Positions 26,761-35,452 of a stretch of 64,000 nt of DNA are shown here, piece by piece. The notes under the pieces were generated by a model. The model saw nothing but the letters and a program-made list of their open reading frames with translations, was not told the origin of the DNA and did not search any database. The number at the start of each line of letters is the position of its first letter. The first letter of the stretch is position 1. The stretch comes from Cystobacterineae bacterium (lineage in GTDB: Bacteria; Myxococcota; Myxococcia; Myxococcales; Myxococcaceae): the NCBI GenBank assembly GCA_009781495.1, contig WQYA01000007.1, positions 1-64,000 of the forward strand, written 5' to 3'. Position numbers and translations under genes: made by a program.

Positions 26761-27716
26761 GTGCCCCAAAGTCCATGCAAAAGCCTGCGCGTTGTCGCCG
26801 AGGGCAAGCCAGTGTTGAGATGGCCATTGTTTTGGTGGCCTTGGTGCCGACCTTTCTCTATGTGCTGACTTCGGAAAATTTGCTGCGCTATCGCCTCGAA
26901 TTGCAAGAGGTGGTGGTGGCAAGTCCCTGGGACTATACCCACCTTGACTATGAGCCAGCTATGGTGCCAGGCGAGGCTTTGGTATCCAATTTAAGGCAGG
27001 GTTATGACGACTTAAACTCTGCTGCCGATAACAGAAACATCCAACCCTCCCTCATGACTTTTGCGACTTGGAATAAGCAAAATGGGCAAGATGGGAGGGT
27101 GGTCTGCGCGCAAAACAACGGTCTGGCAGCCGATATTTCTTCAACGTCGTCGGCCAGGGCCCTGTCTCAAGAGGTTAACCACGGGGGGCTTTATACCTGT
27201 AGGGCGGCTTTAGAGGTGGTGAATGTTCAGTTGGTGAATGAGTTTTTTAAGGAATGGTCAGCGGGGGTACAGGTAACCGACAGGGCGCAGAATTTGGGGG
27301 TATGGGAGCTCAACCAGCAGCATTTTTCCGTTTTGGCAGACACCTGGGCGATGACGAAGGTGGTGGATATCAACCCCCGTGAGGCGGGGATGTTAAAAGA
27401 CCGTGTCAACAGAGTCTATCAAGGTGCAGACCGTCTTGGGGGCGCGGTGGCGCAGGCGGAGCGGTTGGCGCAAGCCGGGCAAAGGGCGGGGGTCATTCGG
27501 GCCAACATTATTACCCAGGATATGGGTGCTTATGGTGACAACACGAGGAATGGGGAGGTAGGGTTTTCCATGAAGGCGCCTCCAAGGGTTCCAGGCAACG
27601 AGGTCTATGACGCTTCCCCATGGCGCCAACAGGGTGCGCAAACCGACACGAGTTATGAGCAGGCGCATAAGACTCGCCAGAGCTTCTATATGGGGCGTGA
27701 TGTTTCAGACTGGTGA
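26757..27716 (+). CDS. TadE-like pseudopilin family protein (second)
   Basis: A 319-aa protein whose ATG overlaps the previous stop (ATGA). It has a basic N-terminus, then RRGQASVEMAIVLVALVPTF (about 19-38), again a GQ-x-x-x-E pilin-like helix, followed by an extracytoplasmic domain of about 270 residues with no recognised family. Together with its neighbours it suggests several pseudopilin-like subunits made in one operon. Confidence 0.65.
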   Translation: MSAPKSMQKPARCRRGQASVEMAIVLVALVPTFLYVLTSENLLRYRLELQEVVVASPWDYTHLDYEPAMVPGEALVSNLRQGYDDLNSAADNRNIQPSLMTFATWNKQNGQDGRVVCAQNNGLAADISSTSSARALSQEVNHGGLYTCRAALEVVNVQLVNEFFKEWSAGVQVTDRAQNLGVWELNQQHFSVLADTWAMTKVVDINPREAGMLKDRVNRVYQGADRLGGAVAQAERLAQAGQRAGVIRANIITQDMGAYGDNTRNGEVGFSMKAPPRVPGNEVYDASPWRQQGAQTDTSYEQAHKTRQSFYMGRDVSDW

Positions 27717-27733
27717 AGGGGGGGGCTAAGGCC

Positions 27734-28627
27734 ATGGTGAGAAAGAAGCTAAAGAAGAAGGGGGGGGAGGGTAGGGGAGGATTTCCATTGGGGAAGAGTC
27801 TGTTAGGGGTAGTGCTGTTAGGGGCAGCCATAGGCCTAGGGTTGGCCTGGCTGGAGCGGCGTAGGGAAGCCAAAGAGATGGAGGCGATTTTGGAAGTACC
27901 CGAGAAGCTGTCCCCCCTCCTTTTTCCGGAGGCTGCGCTTGGGGCCCCCCCCCTGGGTGTGGGAGGGGCCCAACCCAAGGCTTTGCCTGCGGCGATGGAG
28001 GGTTTGCCCGTCTACCCGGGCAGTTTGCCGCAGGGTTTTCGCTCGGCTGTTATGGCCGACGGAGCGTTCTTGGAGATGGCCTGGTTTTCGACGGTGGACA
28101 GTGTGGAGCAGCTTCGCGCCTTTTATGAGCGGGAGTTTGGCCTGAGGGGGCTTTTTTTTGTAGCGCACGAATTCAGTCCTTTTGCGGGCTACATAGGCTA
28201 CATGGACGGGTTAAGTGAGGAGTTACATTTGGTTTCCTACCTACGCCAGGGGGGCCAGACGTTGGTATTTCCCTCACGCAGCAAGCCGATGGAGCGGGCC
28301 GAAGGCGCAGGGCTTCCCGAGGGCATACCCCTGCACCCGCAGGCGAGGGGGGTGAAGACGGTTAGTTTTTTTGAGCCGGAAGGGGGCAGCCGTATTTCCT
28401 ATGTAGCGACGGTAGAGGGGCAGGGGGTTGAGCGGCTAAGGGTTTTTTATAAGGAGGCCTTAGAGGCGGGCAATTGGAGGGGGATAGAGGCGAAGGAGGG
28501 GCCGGCAGGGGGGCGTATAAGCCTAGAGGCGGAGGATGGGCGTCGGAGCATACATTTGTCTTTTGAGCAGAGGGCGGGCGACGTCAGGGTATATGTATTG
28601 TTGATGGGCAAAGGCCCGGAAACCTAG
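27734..28627 (+). CDS. Single-pass membrane protein of the Tad-like cluster
   Basis: This protein of about 297 aa is started at ATG 27734; a GTG overlapping the previous stop at 27713 is also possible. A very basic N-terminus is followed by one membrane helix (GKSLLGVVLLGAAIGLGLAW, about 19-38). The extracytoplasmic part contains two similar alpha-beta units: LPVYPGSLPQGFRS...SVEQLRAFYEREFGLRG and IPLHPQARGVKT...GVERLRVFYKEALEAGNW. These suggest an internal duplication of a domain of about 95 residues. No family is recognised, although the pattern of a helix with FYE near a Gly recalls small domains of unknown function in myxobacteria. Confidence 0.6.
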   Translation: MVRKKLKKKGGEGRGGFPLGKSLLGVVLLGAAIGLGLAWLERRREAKEMEAILEVPEKLSPLLFPEAALGAPPLGVGGAQPKALPAAMEGLPVYPGSLPQGFRSAVMADGAFLEMAWFSTVDSVEQLRAFYEREFGLRGLFFVAHEFSPFAGYIGYMDGLSEELHLVSYLRQGGQTLVFPSRSKPMERAEGAGLPEGIPLHPQARGVKTVSFFEPEGGSRISYVATVEGQGVERLRVFYKEALEAGNWRGIEAKEGPAGGRISLEAEDGRRSIHLSFEQRAGDVRVYVLLMGKGPET

Positions 28628-28636
28628 GGAGAAGCC

Positions 28637-28843
28637 ATGTTGGCAAAGGACGTATTGGCAAAGAAGAGGCGGAGGCGAGGGCGTCAGCAGCGAGGGCAGG
28701 CGATGTTGGAATACGGCCTGGTTGCGCACGCGCTGTTGGTTGGGGGTGCGGCGATAGCGTGGCCTTTTTTCACGAGGTTAATGGAAGCATTCAACATATA
28801 TTATGAAGGCCTCTTTTTCGTATTAACCTCCCCCATACCCTAG
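28637..28843 (+). CDS. Small Flp-pilin-like protein
   Basis: A 68-aa protein with a good ribosome binding site (GGGAG) nine bases after the previous stop. A basic N-terminus (KKRRRRGRQQRG) precedes QAMLEYGLVAHALLVGGAAI, a pilin-like helix with Gly-Gln then a Glu at +5. This is the size and arrangement of Flp-type prepilins, although the Gly/Ala cleavage residues are not textbook. It may be the major or a minor pilin for the apparatus suggested by the four genes upstream. Confidence 0.6.
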   Translation: MLAKDVLAKKRRRRGRQQRGQAMLEYGLVAHALLVGGAAIAWPFFTRLMEAFNIYYEGLFFVLTSPIP

Positions 28844-28956
28844 CCGCTTCCAAGAGGAAGGGAGTACCGCAGACGTCGCTATGGCCCATTGGGCGGGGCT
28901 AAGGGGTTTTGGGCCCTGCTGTTCACATAAGCGGCCCAGCTAATGAAAGGAAAAGA

Positions 28957-28980
28957 CATACCTTGAGGGGTCAAGGTATG
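28957..28980. repeat. Perfect 10-bp inverted repeat
   Basis: CATACCTTGA and TCAAGGTATG surround a GGGG loop. No T-run follows, so it is not a standard terminator. It lies about 85-110 nt before the start of the large VWA lipoprotein gene and could be an operator or a leader hairpin. It sits in a 223-nt spacer that otherwise holds only a short CTTCC/GGAAG hairpin near 28852. Confidence 0.5.
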
Positions 28981-29066
28981 CTATGAAATTTTGAAGGTGT
29001 TAGGGTTTAGGAAGGGAGGCAGAGATAGGGTGTTAGAGCAGGCATAAAACTTTAGAGGGGATGCTC

Positions 29067-31895
29067 ATGAAAGCGTACAAATGGAGTCCAGTGGTTGTGC
29101 TGGCGCTTGGGCTGTCTGCTTGCCATATACCTGGCGCATGCAGAGTAGGTGATGATGCCGACGACTGTCCTCAAGGGGCTTATTGTGAAGACAGCAAGGG
29201 GCAAAAAGTGGGCAACGAGGGCATATGCGTCTATTGGACGTCCACGACATGCGACATGGGCAATGACACCGACTGTCCCCAAGCCGCCGTTTGTGTGAAA
29301 GGCAGTTGCCAACCGCTGATTGTAGGGCCGGACTGGCCGGTCTATCCCCAGGGGCCAGGTGGCCCCATCATCCCTGAAGATTTCTTTGCTAGAATTGCCC
29401 AGTCCCCGCTTCGTGAGCCCAACCCTGCAAACCCCCAAAGTGACGTCGACTGCGATGGAATTTCAGATTTGGAGGAGATGGAGAGAGGGACAGACCCTCA
29501 AAACCGCGATACCGACGGTGACGGCATTTGGGACGGGATAGAGTTGGGCTATGACACTTCACCGGACATAGAGTGCGCGAATTTTTTCCCCTCAGGCATC
29601 CTCCAAGCCCTGAAAACCTCTCCTAACCCAACCGACCCCCTGCGCAAAGACAGCGATTGTGACGGACTCTCGGATGGTGATGAAGACAAAAACAAAAATG
29701 GCCGCGTCGACCGAGATGAGCAAGACAAGCCAACAGAGACCGACCCCAACAACCCCGACAGTGACGGCGACGGACTTTGGGACGGTTTGGAGCTGGGCGT
29801 GACGAAAGCGACGGCGGCTGACCCCAATAACTGCCCCAATACCCGCTATGACGCCGACCCCTCCACCACCACAAACCCCCTCAACCCCGATACCGACGGC
29901 GACGGCATTTGGGACGGCGTGGAGGACGCCAACCAAAACGGCCGTGTCGACGAAGGCGAAACCGACCCCAACAACCCCAACGACGTGGATGAGCAGACAC
30001 GCAACGCCTGCTCCGCAAACCATTGGGTCCCGGTGGACATACAAAGGAATTTTCTTGCGCAAATAGCGCTGGGTTTGCCCATGGGGTTTGCCAACAACTA
30101 TGTGGGCATTCAACGTGGAAACACCCATGGCCTCATGGGGGTGGACTTGGCGAGGAATGTGGCCTTCCTGGCTTGGCGACACGTGGGTGCTCCTGCGGTG
30201 AACAGCCTCAGCGCCTTGCGAAATTTGGCCGCCGCCCACGCAAGCAGCCTGGGCGGCTCTGCAACCACAGGCCCTTTCACCGCTTCGGATGCGCCTTCGG
30301 CAGCCAACAATGCACTCAGCGTGACTTTTGAAGTTGCGGGCGACAGGAGCCCGGCAGACCGTGTCAATGAGATTGCTGACGCGCTTTTGGGCACAACAGG
30401 AACAGGCAGCTTGCCATCCAGTCCCGCCGTTGGACCCCGGCAATATGTCCATGCCCAATATGTGTTGCGCGACAATGGCGAAGTCATTGTGGTGATGGCG
30501 GTTGCGCTGGACAACAACCCTGTGAGTGGAAGCCAGGGCTTCTTCGGTTTGAATGACGTGCTTGGCGGCGCTGCCCTGGCGCGTTATTTTGACCAAACGG
30601 TTGTCCGGTGCGAGCGCTCCGTGGCCACCCGTGGCGCTGTGGATTTTCTGTTTGTCGTGGACGACTCCGGCTCCATGGCAAAGTTGCAAAACCAGTTGGC
30701 TGCGGCCGGCAAAGCCATGGCGGCGGCCTTGAGCAACAGCACCTTGGACTGGCGCGTGGCCTTGGTGACCTCCACCTATCATGCCGGCAATGGTAGCAGT
30801 GGTAGCAACCTGGGCGTTATTCGCGGTTTCACGAGGGATGGTCAACAATTCGAATCTTGGCTGCGCCAAAACAGCAACTGTGTGCAAGTCAACGCAAATG
30901 GCGCCTTGAGCACCACAGTATGTGGAACCGCAACGAATTGTGCATGCTCAGTTGGCCAATACCAAAACGGCGCACCCCAACCTGCGTGGGTGGGCGCCCC
31001 CCCAACTTGCACTGGCATTGAAACCGGCACCGGAGTTGGCAGGGGATATTTCGGCGGTTGCTGGATTGGCACCACTGGCAATGGCGAGGAAGGCGTTTTG
31101 GGCGCTGCGCGCCTGGCGATGATGAACTTGAGAGACAATGCAACTCTTCCCGATGCACCTGACTACAATCACTTCCGGGACGGCGCCGAAATCAGCGTCA
31201 TTCTGTTGACCGACACAGAAGACCAAACCCAGCACTTGCGCGGCTCGTATGGACCCAACACCGCGTCTTTGCCTGCTGCGCCGGAGCCCCAGTGGGAAGA
31301 CTACTACCATTTCATCGACTTCTTCCGGGGACAAGAAACAAGGGTGCCGACGACAGCAGGCAATGGCAATCCCATCACCGTGCTTCCCATTCGCCCCAAC
31401 GAAGTCATTCAGGTGCATACCATTTATTGTCCGGCAGGCGTGCAATGTGACAGCAGTGAACGCAGGGTTCCTGCTTATACCATAAATGACTGCAATAACG
31501 GTTGGCCGGGTTATTTTGGCGACCCTGTTTATCCCCACCACAACTGTCTCACACGCATCCAACGTATTGTGGACGCGACAGGCGGCATCATGACGCCGAT
31601 TGTAGTGGGGGTGGAAAACGCCATTCAACAAACCATCACCGAAATTGTGGGCAGAGCCATTGGCCGCGCAGGCGTGAGGACGCAAAAACCACTCATCGGC
31701 GCTTCGCTGCGCGTGGCCATTCAAAACACCTTGGGTGCATGCGACAAAGCCAATGTTCCACGCGACCGAGAAAACGGCTTTGACTATGACGGCATCTACC
31801 AAACGGTGTCCTTCTTCGGGAATTGCCGCCCCCCTCCGGAAGGCAGCCCCATCGCCATCTCCTATCGCGCCTGGGAAGCTTCCGACAAAAACTAG
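29067..31895 (+). CDS. Lipoprotein with thrombospondin type-3-like Asp-rich repeats and a von Willebrand A-like domain
   Basis: This protein of about 942 aa is started at ATG 29067, six bases after AGAGGGG; an ATG two codons earlier lies right against that site. The N-terminus MKAYKWSPVVVLALGLSAC is a lipoprotein signal (Cys 19). A Cys-rich region follows, then calcium-binding-type repeats rich in DTDGDGIWDG and DSDCDGLSDG (about 130-320), typical thrombospondin-3-like units. A VWA domain begins near 520 with the MIDAS motif D532-x-S534-x-S536 (DDSGSM) and contains disulfide-type Cys pairs. The protein probably sits on the cell surface and binds ligands or the matrix through metal ions. It is preceded by a palindrome at 28957. 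Confidence 0.8.
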   Translation: MKAYKWSPVVVLALGLSACHIPGACRVGDDADDCPQGAYCEDSKGQKVGNEGICVYWTSTTCDMGNDTDCPQAAVCVKGSCQPLIVGPDWPVYPQGPGGPIIPEDFFARIAQSPLREPNPANPQSDVDCDGISDLEEMERGTDPQNRDTDGDGIWDGIELGYDTSPDIECANFFPSGILQALKTSPNPTDPLRKDSDCDGLSDGDEDKNKNGRVDRDEQDKPTETDPNNPDSDGDGLWDGLELGVTKATAADPNNCPNTRYDADPSTTTNPLNPDTDGDGIWDGVEDANQNGRVDEGETDPNNPNDVDEQTRNACSANHWVPVDIQRNFLAQIALGLPMGFANNYVGIQRGNTHGLMGVDLARNVAFLAWRHVGAPAVNSLSALRNLAAAHASSLGGSATTGPFTASDAPSAANNALSVTFEVAGDRSPADRVNEIADALLGTTGTGSLPSSPAVGPRQYVHAQYVLRDNGEVIVVMAVALDNNPVSGSQGFFGLNDVLGGAALARYFDQTVVRCERSVATRGAVDFLFVVDDSGSMAKLQNQLAAAGKAMAAALSNSTLDWRVALVTSTYHAGNGSSGSNLGVIRGFTRDGQQFESWLRQNSNCVQVNANGALSTTVCGTATNCACSVGQYQNGAPQPAWVGAPPTCTGIETGTGVGRGYFGGCWIGTTGNGEEGVLGAARLAMMNLRDNATLPDAPDYNHFRDGAEISVILLTDTEDQTQHLRGSYGPNTASLPAAPEPQWEDYYHFIDFFRGQETRVPTTAGNGNPITVLPIRPNEVIQVHTIYCPAGVQCDSSERRVPAYTINDCNNGWPGYFGDPVYPHHNCLTRIQRIVDATGGIMTPIVVGVENAIQQTITEIVGRAIGRAGVRTQKPLIGASLRVAIQNTLGACDKANVPRDRENGFDYDGIYQTVSFFGNCRPPPEGSPIAISYRAWEASDKN

Positions 31896-31943
31896 AAGGC
31901 CACGGCACGCAAGAGCGAAACCGGGCCTGCTTGGGGGATTGTT

Positions 31944-32528
31944 TCAGCTTGCGGAGCTTTTGCTGCGCGAACGTGCAGCAGGCGCGGCAGGTTTTTGGGG
32001 CTCGTCAATAAGCTCGTCATAATAAAACCCAATGGCGTCGAGCAACAGGCCGGCATGGCCGAAAAAGCCGTTGACGCCTCCAGGAGCGTCGAGCACGAAG
32101 CTGTCTCCACCTTGGCCGCCAAAAGGGCCATATTGGTTGCCTTTGTTGGTGGTGAAAGTCAATTGGTCCACACACTGGCCGCTCTTTCCCTCAACGCGGA
32201 TGATTTTTTCGCCCGGCGCCAAAGCAAAACTGTGGCGCTGGCTGCCCCCTTCTCCACCGCGACGGATGGAGCGGAGAATTTTTCCATTTTCGAGCCACTC
32301 AAATTGAATGGAATCCACATGTGCGCCAAAAGCAATGTGAATGCGCAACAGAGACTTTCCCAAGCCCCCTTCGCTGAATGCGTCTCCACTCATCTCACCA
32401 TAAAGCAAACTTTGACTCTGCATGTTAATACTCCCAAATGAGGCAGGCGAAGGAACCCAGGTGTCCCATTGGCAGCCACGCCCTTGGGGCGCCCCCGCGA
32501 ATGCCGTGTTTATAAACATAAGGGCCAT
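31944..32528 (-). CDS. Jacalin-like lectin domain protein
   Basis: A 194-aa protein started at ATG 32528; an in-frame stop lies just upstream. After a short possible export segment (MALMFINTAFAG) and a spacer, about residues 40-175 resemble a jacalin-like beta-prism. The strands include FGAHVDSIQFEWLENGKILR and the Gly-rich ending FGGQGGDSFVLDAPGG, with HAGLLLDAIGFYY at the final strand. Jacalin-like domains bind sugars such as mannose or galactose. The hydrophobic stretch at the N-terminus is short for a signal peptide, so secretion is uncertain. Its 3' end converges with the VWA lipoprotein gene. Confidence 0.6.
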   Translation of the reverse strand: MALMFINTAFAGAPQGRGCQWDTWVPSPASFGSINMQSQSLLYGEMSGDAFSEGGLGKSLLRIHIAFGAHVDSIQFEWLENGKILRSIRRGGEGGSQRHSFALAPGEKIIRVEGKSGQCVDQLTFTTNKGNQYGPFGGQGGDSFVLDAPGGVNGFFGHAGLLLDAIGFYYDELIDEPQKPAAPAARSRSKSSAS

Positions 32529-32734
32529 ATGCCCCTATGGGCAGGCTTAGGCTGCATGAGCGCCTGCGTTGCAAGCTACATAGTCGCCCCAAGCATATGA
32601 AGCAAGAAAGAGTGTGCCGCGTTTTTCCCACTGGGCCGAATTTCAAAATGGCTACAAAAAAACACCCTCCTGCGCCTGGCCATGCTAACTCTTTTTATAT
32701 CCCCTTTACCCGCCTTTGAGCCGAAGAGACAAAT

Positions 32735-33292
32735 ATGGCCAGGACACCGACGACACATATTCCCCTGGGCTATAAGGCGCCAGACTTTTCTTTGTTGGAT
32801 GTTGTCAGCGCAAAACAGCGCTCGCTTGCAGAATTGAAAGGCCAGAAAGCCACGGTGGTGATGTTTGCTTGCAACCACTGCCCTTTTGTCAAACATGTGT
32901 GGGATGCTGTTGTGGCCCTTGCCAGAGACTACCTCCCTCAAGGGGTGGGTTTTATCGTTATTAACAGCAATGACTTTGAGGCCTACCCTGAGGATGCGCC
33001 GGACAAAATGAAGGCGCTGGCTTTGGAAAAACATTTCCCCTTTCCCTACCTCTTGGACGCCACTCAAGAGGTGGCCAAGGCCTATGTCGCCGCCTGTACG
33101 CCGGATTTTTCTGTGTTTGACGCGGCGCTTGTTTGTGTCTACCGCGGCCAGTTGGATGGTGCCCGCCCTGGGAACGACATGCCTCCCTCGGGCAAGGACT
33201 TGAGGCAAGTGTTGGACTTGCTTTTGGCGGGAGCGCCTGTCCCCACGGAGCAAAAGCCCAGCATTGGCTGTAACATTAAATGGAAGCCCTAG
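32735..33292 (+). CDS. Thioredoxin-family (AhpC/TSA-like) redox protein
   Basis: A 185-aa protein with the redoxin fold: APDFSLLDV at 15-23, and the active-site-like motif FACNHCPFVKH (C46 and C49, CNHC) in the place of CxxC. The second half carries ACTPDFSVFDA and ends PSIGCNIKWK. The whole pattern is that of a conserved family annotated as thioredoxin family protein. It probably catalyses a thiol-disulfide step in the cytoplasm; no signal peptide is visible. It appears monocistronic and is divergent from the jacalin-like gene. Confidence 0.85.
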   Translation: MARTPTTHIPLGYKAPDFSLLDVVSAKQRSLAELKGQKATVVMFACNHCPFVKHVWDAVVALARDYLPQGVGFIVINSNDFEAYPEDAPDKMKALALEKHFPFPYLLDATQEVAKAYVAACTPDFSVFDAALVCVYRGQLDGARPGNDMPPSGKDLRQVLDLLLAGAPVPTEQKPSIGCNIKWKP

Positions 33293-33446
33293 CCTAAGAA
33301 GGCCTTCTCCTAGGCGTTGGCTAAAAGCCCCCCGGGTGGGAGGGGGTAGGGAGGAGGTTTTTTAGCAAACTCCCGTGCGTTAGCCGAAACGGAGCATAGT
33401 TATTGGAGAGGAGGTTTTAGAAACAGAAATAAGAAGGGAGAACGCC

Positions 33447-34376
33447 GTGTTTGGTGCTCAAGCCACTCAAGAGAAGACGCGGGCGGAGTTTTATTTGGAG
33501 GCGGTTGGACGCCTTTATCCAAAGTTTTCGTTGGCCGTAGAGCGCATGTTGGCCCGGCGTGGCAGGGACTTGCCCTCGTGGCCCAGTTGGTGCTTGTTGC
33601 CGATGCCCGGATGGTACGCGGCCGTATGCGACGAAGCGGGGCACCACAAATTGCCGCCGGAGAAGCTGAAGGACGTCTATTGGCTGGCCGCATTGGGCAC
33701 GTGGAATTATACGAAGGGGGTATGGCGTTTTGAGGAGGGTTTACAAGAGGCGCTGTTGGCCACGCCCCATTTGGACAGGATGCCTTCGGAGTTGTTTTTA
33801 AAGTTGCCGGAGTGGAGCCTCTACATAGAGACGCGGGGAATGTATTGGCAAGGTTTGCAGCTTTATGGTTTTTGGGCGCACCTCAATTGGGAGCTTTCCG
33901 AGGAGAGGCGGGAGTTGAGGTTGTTATTGGACACAGAGCAAGGCATGTTGTCCTTAGCGCTGTTTTTAGGGGAGTGGAGTGTGAGGGAGGCAGCCGAGAG
34001 GGCCATAGCGGAGAAGCTGCACCTTTATGCGAAGGCGGGGGTACAGTGGACATGGGAAGCTTTTTTGAAGATGGATTTTTCGCAGGAGGTGATGCCGTTG
34101 TTGTCTCTGCTGGCCTATGTTTGCAGCGCCTCGCCTGAAATAGAATGTTTTGAAAACCCTGCCTATGCTGCAAAGCTTTTTCGTCCATGGCGGGTTGAAG
34201 GGAGCAGCCGGTTGCCGTGCGCTCCATTTGTACAGGTATGGCTGCTCGGAAAGTCTCTCAGCAGTCGGCTATGTGCGCAAGCGAGGGGTGGAGGAGCGGC
34301 GATGGGTGGCCAGTGGCTTTTGTCGGGGGCATTGGGGAAGTCTTGTTGTTGGGTACCCCCGCAGACGCAAGGCTAG
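33447..34376 (+). CDS. AcrVA2-like protein with an apparent frameshift near the 3' end
   Basis: The frame gives 309 aa. From memory, segments line up in order with the Cas12a inhibitor AcrVA2 of Moraxella bovoculi: AALGTWNYTKGVWRFEEGL, then SELFLKLPEWSLYIETRG (compare the AcrVA2 TSIFLNLPDWCVYV), then GFWAHLNWELSE, LLSLLAYVCSASPEIE and LFRPWRVEG. The AcrVA2 family ends with an RRGHWHxYWxG-like motif. That ending is absent from this frame, but a related stretch, RRWVASGFCRGHWGSLVVGY, appears in the +1 frame at about 34292-34351. A single-base shift near 34258-34266 would join them and end near 34390. So the gene may be recently broken, or the frame may be restored by a sequencing error. AcrVA2 reduces Cas12a production; chromosomal relatives with unknown roles exist. 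No Cas12a gene is in the window. Confidence 0.55.
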   Translation: MFGAQATQEKTRAEFYLEAVGRLYPKFSLAVERMLARRGRDLPSWPSWCLLPMPGWYAAVCDEAGHHKLPPEKLKDVYWLAALGTWNYTKGVWRFEEGLQEALLATPHLDRMPSELFLKLPEWSLYIETRGMYWQGLQLYGFWAHLNWELSEERRELRLLLDTEQGMLSLALFLGEWSVREAAERAIAEKLHLYAKAGVQWTWEAFLKMDFSQEVMPLLSLLAYVCSASPEIECFENPAYAAKLFRPWRVEGSSRLPCAPFVQVWLLGKSLSSRLCAQARGGGAAMGGQWLLSGALGKSCCWVPPQTQG

Positions 34377-34428
34377 AATAAGAATTTAAAATGTGTAGCC
34401 ATAAAAACATGGCAGCCTGAGTACTTAT

Positions 34429-34458
34429 AAAGCTCCACTAGGCGGGGCTTTTATTTTT
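34429..34458 (+). terminator. Intrinsic terminator before the carbonic anhydrase gene
   Basis: An 8-bp stem with one G-U pair (AAAGCTCC 34429-34436 / GGGGCTTT 34444-34451) and a 7-nt loop is followed by TATTTTT. It closes the AcrVA2-like transcription unit. Confidence 0.65.
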
Positions 34459-34528
34459 GCGATATGCTGCGTTTGTTGGCCTTTGGGTGTTTTTTTCAAG
34501 AAACTCGCAAACGAAGCAGGTACGGCCT

Positions 34529-35167
34529 ATGTCTCTTTTGGAACAGATGCTTGAGCACAACAAGGGTTTTGTTGAGAGCGGCACCTATGAGCGTTTTCGC
34601 ACGGACAGGTTCCCCGACAAAAAGTTGGCCATTTTGGCGTGCATGGATGCGCGGCTTTTGGAGTTGTTGCCCAACGCCTTGGGTTTGAAGAATGGCGACG
34701 TCAAAATGATAAAGAATGCGGGGGCGTTGATTTTGCACCCGTGGGGTTCGGTGATGCGGAGTTTGGTGGTAGCCGTCTATGAGTTGCGCGTCAGTGAAAT
34801 ATGCGTCATTGCCCACAGCGACTGCGGCATGAGCGCGATAGACCCCATGCGTGTGCTCCAAGAGGCCCAGAAGCGAGGCGTTTCCACTCGGACGATGAAC
34901 ACTTTGCGTATGGCGGGCATAGAGCTTGACAGTTGGCTGCGGGGTTTTGACAATGTGGATGACAGCGTACGCAAGACGGTTGAATTTATACGTACCCACC
35001 CCCTGATGCCTAAAGACGTGCCCGCCCACGGCCTCGTTATGGACCCCGTCACAGGGGGTGTCCGCATATTGGTAGATGGCTACAAGGCTTTGCCCAAGAA
35101 GACGGCCAAAGCGCTTCCGAAGATAGAGCCTGCTTTGTTGGCTGGAGACAATGCAAAAGAAGGGTGA
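34529..35167 (+). CDS. Beta-class carbonic anhydrase
   Basis: This protein of about 212 aa is started at ATG 34529 with AGCAGG upstream. Zinc ligands are visible as C38 (LACMDARL), H96 and C99 (AHSDCGM), with the conserved D40/R42 dyad. The short form with a helical insert after the HxxC motif and the MDPVTGGVRILVDGY ending resembles the D clade of beta-carbonic anhydrases. It interconverts CO2 and bicarbonate in the cytoplasm, where bicarbonate is needed for carboxylation reactions. It follows an intrinsic terminator, so it is transcribed alone. Gene decay is visible just downstream. Confidence 0.9.
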   Translation: MSLLEQMLEHNKGFVESGTYERFRTDRFPDKKLAILACMDARLLELLPNALGLKNGDVKMIKNAGALILHPWGSVMRSLVVAVYELRVSEICVIAHSDCGMSAIDPMRVLQEAQKRGVSTRTMNTLRMAGIELDSWLRGFDNVDDSVRKTVEFIRTHPLMPKDVPAHGLVMDPVTGGVRILVDGYKALPKKTAKALPKIEPALLAGDNAKEG

Positions 35168-35219
35168 AGCTCTGGCCAGCAGGAATGTTGGTTTGCAGAC
35201 TTTGTTTTCAGACGCTGTG

Positions 35220-35355
35220 CTGTCCAAGGAAGCAGCGCAGCCCAATCGACTTTGCGTGAGAGCACCATAGCTGCGGCGAGGCATATCAACAGGAGGGCGG
35301 AGCCCAGCAAGGGGGCAGGGTCCTCGCCGAGCAGCAAGCCATAGAGACTTTCCAC
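35220..35355 (-). pseudogene. Fragment resembling the C-terminus of an FtsX/MacB-type permease
   Basis: About 45 residues read MESLYGLLLGEDPAPLLGSA then LLLICLAAAMVLSRKVDWAA. The LYG....DP..L.G.ALLL pattern followed by a basic residue and VDP-like VDW recalls the last helix and tail of MacB/FtsX-family permeases. No other part of such a gene is present. The match is short and read by eye, so it is tentative. Confidence 0.3.
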
Positions 35356-35452
35356 GTGGCGTCAAAGCCATGGCTTTTGACTTCGCATATCGTTGGCAGG
35401 GATTCTCCGCGAAGGCTGGGAGCAGAGGCGTCGTTTGTCCTGTGTAAAACGA

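Noticed and set aside
29592-30887. Open frame of 431 codons on the minus strand opposite the VWA lipoprotein gene
   Set aside because: It mirrors the Asp-rich repeats (DTDGDG) as Val/Gly-rich text, has no recognised domain and no ribosome binding site.
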